64,000 nucleotides of DNA from Bin34 sp963422415 (GTDB lineage: Bacteria; Chloroflexota; Anaerolineae; Caldilineales; Caldilineaceae), in NCBI GenBank assembly GCA_963422415.1, contig OY729430.1:1-64000 (forward strand), in the 5' to 3' direction. A program made the position numbers and the translations under genes. Every line of letters starts with the position of its first letter. Positions within the stretch are counted from its first letter, which is position 1. Below the pieces are notes generated by a model. It saw only the letters and a program-made list of their open reading frames with translations, was not told where the DNA came from and did not search any database. Positions 41,402-49,600 of the stretch are shown piece after piece.

Positions 41402-42249
41402 GGTCGTATCCCAAGTCCATGTGTCTGGCAGGCAAGAGGCGTGGAAACATCCTGCCGTGGCAAGCCGCAGGAATGTCCCCGCTTTCCTGTTGCCAATGAT
41501 GCCTTGTTTCGTCTGCATGTCCTATTGCGATCCGGGGGGTTGGAGCGTTCCTCAATGGTTCAAGAGGTGCCCGGCCGAAGTCTAGCTCGTTCCGTGTCGT
41601 TAGCCCGAGGGCATACGGTTGCCCATCGTGACAACGACAACGTATCTCACGAAAGCAACCCCCGGAAATGCCTTGCCAGCATCGAATCCGCTACCAATTT
41701 CTTTTCCATTTGGATCTTGTTGTTAGGTGCATCTCTTACCAATGAGTACCCTAGAGACGGCATTGCAATCTGATTGTCAACATTCAGGTTCAATTGCAGT
41801 TGCAGGATTTCTGGTCCAACATTGTGGCCAATGGGTGTATCGAATAGCTCTTGGCGCGCCAATACCCTATGGAGACATAGATCCAAAAATCCGATATGCC
41901 GGGATAGAGATGGCATGGCTCGTACGGTCACGTCTCTGCCAAGCGATCCCCGGCTCGCCGAACTGGCCTCGTCATGGCTGAGCGCTGGAAATGAAAGATC
42001 TTATGTTCTCTTGTTACGCCGTACGCGTCTTCCTGTCTGAGGCCGTCGCCGCAGAGAACCTCGATTTGCATGTCCCTGTCTCCTTTTGTACATGCCATCC
42101 GAATGGTACGGCGCCGCCTGCAGAATCCCGGATCTCTTCGTCAGTCCCATGCGCACCCAGGGCACATGCCAAGAAATCCGGGAGGAACGGGTCGTTTCCA
42201 GCCCCGGCTTCTTCTTCACTCTAAACGTGAGGGGACATATCTTGTCCGA

Positions 42250-42269
42250 CTTGTGAACAAGAATTTTTT
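42250..42269 (+). terminator. Weak possible intrinsic terminator
   Basis: CTTGT and ACAAG arms (42250-42254 and 42257-42261) are followed by AATTTTTT (42262-42269). The loop is only two bases unless the CTTGT at 42241-42245 is used. No clear upstream gene is served. Confidence 0.25.
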
Positions 42270-42846
42270 ATGTTTGCTTCGTATATCAATGCTAGGCAAT
42301 GGATATGGATCATAGTGTTGGAAATCATCCTGTGGTCAGGGTTGGCTTGGCCTAACCCCATCTAATGAAGCCGATATTGAGGTGTGGTTGCAAGTTTATG
42401 CCTGCAGATTCCCCGCTGGACTCTCTCTTCGGCTGGATCGTGAAGGGTCACAATGAAGGTAATACGCGAATTCTTGGAAGCCTGCGGGACACTGAAACCA
42501 GGGCACGACCTCCACTGTGGCCGAGGATGAGGATCGCTATAGCGGCTTTAACTCACGGGCAGAACCTCACCGAGATGGTAGACCCAAGACCATGGCCGCA
42601 TTGAAATCCGTCTCTGCTGAATGATTGGCGATCCAGACCACTGTCAGTTACGTGGACCCCGACCAAGTGTAGACAGACCTACAGACCTGCAGAACCTGGT
42701 CATGTTGAACCAACGCTCTGCCTGTCCAGAGCACGCACACCGCCCCGTCAAGGCGATGCGTGGGGCACGGATGCCCCACCAGGGAAACAACGGAGCGATC
42801 CTGTCTGGACACCGCTTCGAGGGCAGTCCACATACGGAGGCTGGGT

Positions 42847-42852
42847 TAGAAT
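42847..42852 (+). promoter_or_regulatory. Probable -10 element of the TIM-barrel isomerase gene
   Basis: TAGAAT, 48 bases before the ATG at 42900, followed by a GGAGG ribosome site at about 42886-42890. Confidence 0.4.
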
Positions 42853-42899
42853 TCTCCCCAGATTCCGTCTCTTTCCCAACAGCCCGGAGGCTCCCATCC

Positions 42900-43676
42900 A
42901 TGCAATGCAGCGTCATGACCTACAGTTTTCGCCGCACCTGTGAAAAAGGCGACATGGACATCTTTGGATGCATTGACTTCTGCCAGACCCATGGCCTAGA
43001 GGTGTTGGAGCCTTGGAACCGACATTTGCCCCATGCCGAAGACAATGTAGCCTGGCCCCGGCAAGTGCAACAGGCCGCCCGCAACGCCGGCGTAACGATG
43101 GGGTGTCTGGCCATTGACGGCGCCCACATCTACGACGACTCGGTCGCCGAGCGGCAGAAACTGCGCGACAACGCCTATCACTGGCTGGATGCGGCAGCCC
43201 ATTGCGGCGCCCCCCAGGTCCGCATTGACGCGGGAGGACCGGACGACATGCCTCCGGCGGCCTTCGAGGTCATTGTGGAGGGATTCACGGATCTGGTCGC
43301 GCGCGCCAAGCCGATGGGCATTGCCGTGCTGACCGAAAACCATTGGGGGCCCACCAAGAATCCAGACAACACCCTCAAGTTGCTGGATGCCGTTCCGGAG
43401 CTGGGACTGCTCTTTGACTCGCACAACTGGATTGCCGAACGGCGTGCCGAGGCGTGGGCCAAGACCGCGCATCTGGCCAAGGCGCTGCATATCAAGACCT
43501 TCCGCTTCGATGCGGACGGCAACGAGGTCAACGAGAACCTGAATCTCTGCGTCACCCGCCTCACGGAAGTGGGCTACAACGGGGTCTGGGGCATCGAAAG
43601 CGTCCCGGATGACGGGGATGAAGCCGCGGCGGTGCTCAAGACGCGGGATCTGATCGTCCGTCTGGTGGGAGCATAG
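42900..43676 (+). CDS. Sugar phosphate isomerase/epimerase (xylose isomerase-like TIM barrel)
   Basis: A 258-residue AP-endonuclease-2-like TIM barrel. Metal-ligand strands: VLTENHWGPTKNPDN (Glu), LGLLFDSHNWI (Asp/His), LHIKTFRFDADGNE (His) and VWGIESVPDDGDE (final Glu). Members isomerise or epimerise ketoses and inosose. Start MQCSVMTYSF at 42900 has a GGAGG site; the open frame extends upstream to 42621 through non-coding sequence. The next gene follows after four bases. Confidence 0.88.
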   Translation: MQCSVMTYSFRRTCEKGDMDIFGCIDFCQTHGLEVLEPWNRHLPHAEDNVAWPRQVQQAARNAGVTMGCLAIDGAHIYDDSVAERQKLRDNAYHWLDAAAHCGAPQVRIDAGGPDDMPPAAFEVIVEGFTDLVARAKPMGIAVLTENHWGPTKNPDNTLKLLDAVPELGLLFDSHNWIAERRAEAWAKTAHLAKALHIKTFRFDADGNEVNENLNLCVTRLTEVGYNGVWGIESVPDDGDEAAAVLKTRDLIVRLVGA

Positions 43677-43680
43677 CCCC

Positions 43681-44250
43681 ATGTCCGACGGCCTTCTGCG
43701 CGGAGTCTTTGCGCTGTGGTGGCTAGTCGGCCTGCAGGGTCTGGCCGCCTTGGTGCTGGGCGGGGCCTTGCTTGTGGCGCCGGAGGGTACGGCGGCCTTC
43801 TTCTGGGTCGCCATCGGACTGTATCTGTTCCTTTACGGCATTGGCATGCTGTTCAACACCTTGTCCCAATGGCGGCGGCATCAGCCGCTGCCCCGATGGC
43901 AATGGCTAGGCGGCCTCTTGAGTGCCTTGGGCGGGTTGGTGGCGATCACCAATCCCATGTTGGGCTTTTACTTGACGGCGACCGTATTGAGCTATGTCGT
44001 TGGTCTGGCCGTCATCATCAGTGGACTCACCCACTTTGCGCGCATGCGACAAGGGGATGAGGGGGGAACCCTCCGCCTTGCTTGGAGTCCCCTGCTGACC
44101 GGGGTCTTCAAGCTAGGATTTGGCGTACTGATCATGGCTCGTCCCCTGGGGGCCAGTGTCTTTCTGCTCCAGTTTCTGGGAGCTTGGGCGGTCTTGGGCG
44201 GGCTGGCGCTGCTGTGGTGGGCCTACAGTCTACGCCCTGTGGCCCTCTAG
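43681..44250 (+). CDS. HdeD/DUF308-family membrane protein
   Basis: A 189-residue protein with six hydrophobic segments in three pairs: GLQGLAALVLGGALLVAPEG, FFWVAIGLYLFLYGIGMLF, WLGGLLSALGGLVAITNPML, FYLTATVLSYVVGLAVIISG, LLTGVFKLGFGVLIMARPLG and LGAWAVLGGLALLWWA. The repeated G-hydrophobic-P pattern matches DUF308. In E. coli HdeD is linked to acid resistance; the role here is unknown. Four bases after the TIM-barrel gene, so likely co-transcribed. Confidence 0.82.
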   Translation: MSDGLLRGVFALWWLVGLQGLAALVLGGALLVAPEGTAAFFWVAIGLYLFLYGIGMLFNTLSQWRRHQPLPRWQWLGGLLSALGGLVAITNPMLGFYLTATVLSYVVGLAVIISGLTHFARMRQGDEGGTLRLAWSPLLTGVFKLGFGVLIMARPLGASVFLLQFLGAWAVLGGLALLWWAYSLRPVAL

Positions 44251-44321
44251 TCGTCCGTGTTGACCTGGCCGGCATTGGCCGCCGTGGCGTACAGACAGAA
44301 CCAGGAAACCTGAACGAATCG

Positions 44322-46040
44322 CTAATGGGGATCCCTGGGCTTGGGGGTCCCGGACCCGCCGCGGAGAAAGTCGAAGTCGGCGCCCAGATTGGCCTGCTGC
44401 ACATGCGAGGTGTACAAACTGACGTACCCCCGCTCCATATGTGTCGCCGGCGGCCGCCACGCGGCTCGGCGGCGATTCAGCTCCGCTTCTGCCACCTCCA
44501 ACTGCAGGCTGCGACCCGGCACGTCCAGCGCAATTCGATCCCCGCTCTCCACCAAGGCCAGATTGCCACCCACGGCGGACTCCGGGGCGACATGCAACAC
44601 TACGGTCCCGAACGCGGTGCCGCTCATGCGCCCGTCCGAGATCCGCACCATGTCTCGTACGCCGCGGGCCAGCAGCTTGGTCGGCAGGCCCAGGTTGCCC
44701 ACCTCCGGCATGCCTGGGTATCCCTTGGGCCCGGCGTTCTTGAGGACCAGCACGCAGTCCTCGTCGATGTCCAGATCCAGGCTGTCTATGCGAGCCCGGT
44801 AGTCGTCCATGTCGGCAAAGGCCACCGCCCGCCCCGTGTGACGCAACAGATGCGGCGAGGCCGCGGACGGCTTGATGATGGCCCCGTCGGGACAGAGGTT
44901 GCCTTTCAGCACGGCAATGCCCGAATCCTGCTGGACGGGATTTTCCCGATTCGCAATCACATCGGCGTTGCACCCTTCCGCTCCGACCGTATTCTCCCCC
45001 AACGACTTGCCGGTGATCGTCAGGGCGTCCATGTGCAGGAGGTCTTGCAGTTCCTGTATTACGACCGGCAAGCCGCCTGCATAATAGAAATCCTCCATCA
45101 GATAGGAACCGGAAGGCATGAGGTTGACCAACAGTGGCATGTGACTGCCCAGATCGTCAAAGTCCTGCAGATCCAGGGGAATGCCCAGACGCCCGGCAAT
45201 GGCCAGCAAGTGCACCACGAAATTGGTGGAGCCGCCAATGGCGGCATTCACGCGGATGGCATTCTCGAAGTTCTCGCGTTGCAGGACATGCGACAGACGC
45301 AAGTCCTCATGCACCATTTCCACAATTCGGTTGCCTGCCTTGTGCGCCAGTCGTTTCCGGCGGGCGTCCACCGCCGGGATGGCGGCGCCGGTGGGCAGCG
45401 TCAGCCCCAGCGCCTCCACCATGCAGGCCATGGTGGAAGCCGTGCCCATCGTCATGCAGTGACCTTCGCTGCGAGCCTGGCAGGATTCCGCCTCCAAGTA
45501 TTGCTCCAGCGACATGGTTCCGGCCCGCAGCTCATCCGTAAACTTGTAGGCGTCGGTCCCGGAGCCTACATCCCGGCCTGCATACTTGCCATTGAGCATG
45601 GGCCCCCCAGAGACCACCAAGGTAGGTAGATCCACGCTGCAGGCTCCCATGACCGTGGCGGGCGTGGTCTTGTCGCAGCCCGCCAGCAGAATCACGCCAT
45701 CCACGGGGTTGGCCCGCAAAGTCTCTTCCACATCCATGCTGACCAGATTGCGGAACAGCATGGTGGTGGGTCGCATCAAGGGTTCCCCGAGCGACATGAC
45801 GGGAAACTCGACCGGAAAGCCTCCGGCTTCATAGACACCCCGCTTGACCTGTTCCGCCAGAATGCGGAAGTGACCGTTGCACGGCGTGAGGTCCGACCAG
45901 GTGTTGCAGATGCCAATGACGGGTCTGCCGTCAAAGAGATGCTCGGCATGACCCTGATTCTTCATCCAGCCGCGACTGATGAAGCCCATGAGATCGGTGC
46001 GGCCAAACCAGTGCCGACTGCGCAGATGCGTATGTGTCAT
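44322..46040 (-). CDS. IlvD/EDD family dehydratase, probably sugar-acid dehydratase
   Basis: A 572-residue iron-sulfur dehydratase. Cluster ligands are C54 (SDLTPCN), C122 (LLAGCDKTTPA) and C195 (EGHCMTMGTASTM). Their spacing (68 and 73 residues) and the motif AIGGSTNFVVHLLAIAG fit the [2Fe-2S] pentonate dehydratase group (L-arabinonate/D-xylonate type) better than the branched-chain enzyme; no ilv genes adjoin. The opening LRSRHWFGRTDLMGFISRGWMKNQG is also typical of sugar-acid members. Start ATG at 46040. With the KGSADH-type dehydrogenase at 15988 it suggests non-phosphorylative pentose oxidation. Confidence 0.9.
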   Translation of the reverse strand: MTHTHLRSRHWFGRTDLMGFISRGWMKNQGHAEHLFDGRPVIGICNTWSDLTPCNGHFRILAEQVKRGVYEAGGFPVEFPVMSLGEPLMRPTTMLFRNLVSMDVEETLRANPVDGVILLAGCDKTTPATVMGACSVDLPTLVVSGGPMLNGKYAGRDVGSGTDAYKFTDELRAGTMSLEQYLEAESCQARSEGHCMTMGTASTMACMVEALGLTLPTGAAIPAVDARRKRLAHKAGNRIVEMVHEDLRLSHVLQRENFENAIRVNAAIGGSTNFVVHLLAIAGRLGIPLDLQDFDDLGSHMPLLVNLMPSGSYLMEDFYYAGGLPVVIQELQDLLHMDALTITGKSLGENTVGAEGCNADVIANRENPVQQDSGIAVLKGNLCPDGAIIKPSAASPHLLRHTGRAVAFADMDDYRARIDSLDLDIDEDCVLVLKNAGPKGYPGMPEVGNLGLPTKLLARGVRDMVRISDGRMSGTAFGTVVLHVAPESAVGGNLALVESGDRIALDVPGRSLQLEVAEAELNRRRAAWRPPATHMERGYVSLYTSHVQQANLGADFDFLRGGSGTPKPRDPH

Positions 46041-46619
46041 AGGGATCCTCACAGACTGGACATGGGGGTAACGGCAGGATGGGCCAGTCAAGACCTCGTT
46101 TTCCACTACACATGCTACACGGAAGCCGCGAGACCGGTAAATGTGGGCACGACTTTGACAAGCGCAGGCTGCAGAAGATCGCGGTTTCCCAAGCTGCACA
46201 GGGCCTTGCGCCCCTGCCATACCGCGGGACGACAAAGCGCTGGCTGGGACGAGAGGTCTTCAGACGTGGCAGCGGAGCAAGGACTTCGAGAAGTTGTCGG
46301 TCACGACGGCAACCGGAATCCACCGGGTCCCACTTCACGCTATGCGGCCCACCATCCCCACCCAGACGCTCAGGAACGCTCTCCTCCCCAATCCATGTGA
46401 GAGTGCACTTGGGATCTGTCTTGTATCATTGTGACAGGCCCGATGGTACGCTGGAAGGCGCCTTGGAGACTGGAATCCGAAAGAATTGCAAGGACTGCCA
46501 GGCCGCTCCTTGTAGATTCCGACAATGCTGCCCTCGCATTCCCTTGACCAGGGATACATAAGCTGTCCTACCTTGACCGGATCATTCGCTGGCTCTTTCC
46601 CACGCCTTGGCATAGCGCC
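46041..46619. other. Intergenic interval upstream of the helicase fusion
   Basis: About 580 bases with no recognisable gene. The final 55 bases are open in frame with the helicase fusion (SYLDRIIRWLFPTPWHSA) and may belong to its N-terminus if translation begins at the CTG near 46563. Confidence 0.45.
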
Positions 46620-49600
46620 GTGAACGGCAAGCCCAAACCGGCAAATTCCACTTGGCGGCACACGAAAATCGAACTGCCCGTGCCGTCTCCCTCCAAGTTG
46701 GAGTTGCCCGCCTCCTTGCTGCCAATAGCGGCTCTGGATCTGGAAGTCCAGAAGCAAGGACACATCAGGCACATGGGAGCGGTCCGGGATGACAGGAGTT
46801 TCGACCGCAAGCCCACGACCCGCCGGGATCTCGCGGCTTCGTTGCAGGGACTGGATGATTTCTGCCGTGATGCCCGGTTCCTCTTGGGACACAATCTCAT
46901 ACATCACGACCTGCCCCACCTGCGTGCCATCCAGCGAAACTTGTGCCTGTTGCGCAAACCCGTGATCGATACCCTTTGCCTATCGCCTCTGGCATTTCCG
47001 CGCAATCCATACCATCATTTGGTCAAGGGCTACAAATTGGTGCGGGATTCCTTGAACGACCCCGTGCGGGACGCCCAGTTGGCCCTGTGTCTATTCATTG
47101 AGCAATACAGGGAATTGCGGATACAGGCCATGCAGAACCCCGATCTGGTGCGGTTCTACCAGTACTGCTTTGCCACGCACGGACAGGAAACTCCGACCCG
47201 GGATTACCGCGGGTTGGCCATGGTATGCGGGACACTGGTGGAATCGCCCTATCAATCCGATTCAGAGGCTTGGGCCGGGCTGATCCGGCTGGGCCAAGGC
47301 AAGGCGTGTCCCACACAGCTGCGACGTGTCGCGGACACATGCTGGCCCGCGGGCGAAACCCGAGGCGCTCTGCCTTACGCCGTGGCTTGGCTGCAGGTAG
47401 CCGGCGGCAATTCCATCCTGCCGCCCTGGGTATGGCATCAATTCCCGGAACTGGTCTACATACTGGAACAATGGCGAGAGACCCCCTGTGGAAGGGCCGA
47501 CTGCTCCTATTGCAGGGACAACCATGATCCCCTCTTGCACCTGCAGCGTTTTTTCCAGTATTCGGATTTCCGGATGACCGACGATGGACAGCCTTTGCAA
47601 CGGGAACTGGTCCTGAAGGGACTGCAGGGGCGTTCGCTCCTGGGCATCTTGCCCACCAGCGGCGGCAAGTCCGTCTGCTTCCAGGTACCGGCCTTGGCAC
47701 GGTATCAGAGACGCGGGCTGTTGACCGTGGTCATTTCGCCGCTTCAGGCCCTGATGAAGGATCAGGTGGACAGCCTCGAAGCCAAGACTGACACGCCCGC
47801 GGTGGCCGCGGTGCACGGATTGCTGACACCGCCGGAACGTGGGGCGGCGCTGGAGAAAATCCGGCTGGGCGATATCGGCCTGCTCTATCTTTCCCCCGAA
47901 CAGCTACGCAACCGTTCCGTGACCCGAGTGCTGCGCCAACGCGAGATTGGATGCTGGGTTTTTGATGAAGCCCACTGTATTTCCAAATGGGGATCCGACT
48001 TCAGACCGGACTACCTCTATTGCGCCCGTTTCATTCGCGAGATCGCGGGCAACCAGAAAAGCATGCCACCAGTGGCGTGTTTCACCGCCACCGCCAAGCA
48101 GGACGTGATTGAGGATATTCGGCAGCATTTCCGGGAACAGCTGGATTGTGAACTGGAATTGCATCGGGCTGGAGTGGAACGGGACAATCTGCATTTCGAG
48201 GTGCATCTCGTCACTCAGGCCGCCAAGAACGGTCGCCTGGCCGAATTGATCCGGGAGCGTCTCCCGGATCATGACAGTTGCATCGTCTATTGCGCCACCC
48301 GCAGAGCCACCGAGGAGTGCGCCGAGTTTCTGACGCACGTCGGCCTGCCGACCTCGCACTTCCATGGAGGCTTGGAGGCGCCGCTCAAGAAAGAGATCAT
48401 GAACCGGTTCATGCAAGACGAAGTGCGCATCATTTGTGCCACCAACGCCTTTGGCATGGGAGTGGACAAGGAGAACGTGCGCTTGGTCCTCCACGCCCAT
48501 GTACCCGGTTCCCTGGAGAACTACCTGCAGGAAGCGGGCCGAGCCGGACGGGACGGAGAGCCGGCGGAATGTCTGCTGCTGTTTGACGAGCAGGACGTCA
48601 AGACCCAATTTCGACTGGGAGCTCTCTCCGAGGTCCACCAACGCGACATCCAGCAGATATTGCGCGGCATTCGGTCCAAGGAAAAATATCCGGGGATGGC
48701 TGTGACGCTCACCTCCGGCGAACTGCTTCGGGCCGACGCGGTGGATACGTCCTTCGACCTTGACGACGCCCAAGCCGACATGAAGGTGAAGACCGCCATG
48801 GCTTGGCTGGAACGCGGCGGGTTTCTGGAGCGCAATCAAAATTCCACCCAGGTGTTCCAGGGGAAGCCCTTGTTTGCCACGTTGGAAGAAGCCAAAGCAA
48901 AGCTGAACCGTCAGCAACTCTCTCCTTTCCGCCGTCAACAGTGGGAACTGCTGTTGTCCGTGCTCATCAATGCCGAACCGGACGAGGGCCTAAATGCTGA
49001 TTACCTGGCGGAACAGCTGGGCCGTCTGTCCCCAGACGGCGCCAAGGGGACATTGCAGACTTGTGAAGTCATGGCCATCCTGAACCAGATGGCCCAAGCC
49101 GGTTTGGTGTCCGATGGATTGCGCATGACCGCTTTCCTGCGTCCCAAGGGCCGCAACCATGCCCGCGGGATGTACGCGCAACTGTGTCGTCTGGAACGCT
49201 GCATGCTGACGGAGCTCTATGAGGAACACCCCGAAGCCGAGATCGGCGTCGCATATCCCCTGAACCTGCGCCTGCTAAACCAGCGGATGCTGGATCAGGG
49301 CCTGGAATACAGCAATCCCCAAAGCCTGCGCCACATGCTCCGCAGTCTGGCAACAGATGGCAAGGGACTGGCCGGAAACACCGGCAGCATCGAGTTTCGT
49401 TACGAGTTCAAGGATCACTATCAACTCCAGCTGGGTCGTCCTTGGAAGAGCATCTGGACTATCGTAAACAGGCGGTGCGCCCTGTCCGAGAAAATTCTGG
49501 ATGTCCTATATCAGGCCCTCATCCCCGAGGATCGATCCGCGCAACGCGAAGTGCTGGTGGAGTTCTCCCTACAGAACCTGCTGGAGGCAATCCGCGGCAT

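Larger units (their letters stand above)
41402..42899. other. Gene-poor, less GC-rich interval
   Basis: About 1.5 kb without a recognisable gene, with visibly lower GC content between about 41640 and 42480 than the flanks. A minus-strand open frame at 41647-41931 has a protein-like tail (ILQLQLNLNVDNQIAMPSLG) but no family I know. Plus-strand frames are short. A hairpin plus T-run near 42250-42269 may be a terminator. The stretch may be decayed or imported DNA; no transposase, repeat boundary or tRNA was found. Confidence 0.5.

Noticed and set aside
42270..42365. Short hydrophobic ORF of 31 codons (MFASYINARQWIWIIV)
   Set aside because: No ribosome site, no context and too short to separate from chance in a less GC-rich stretch.
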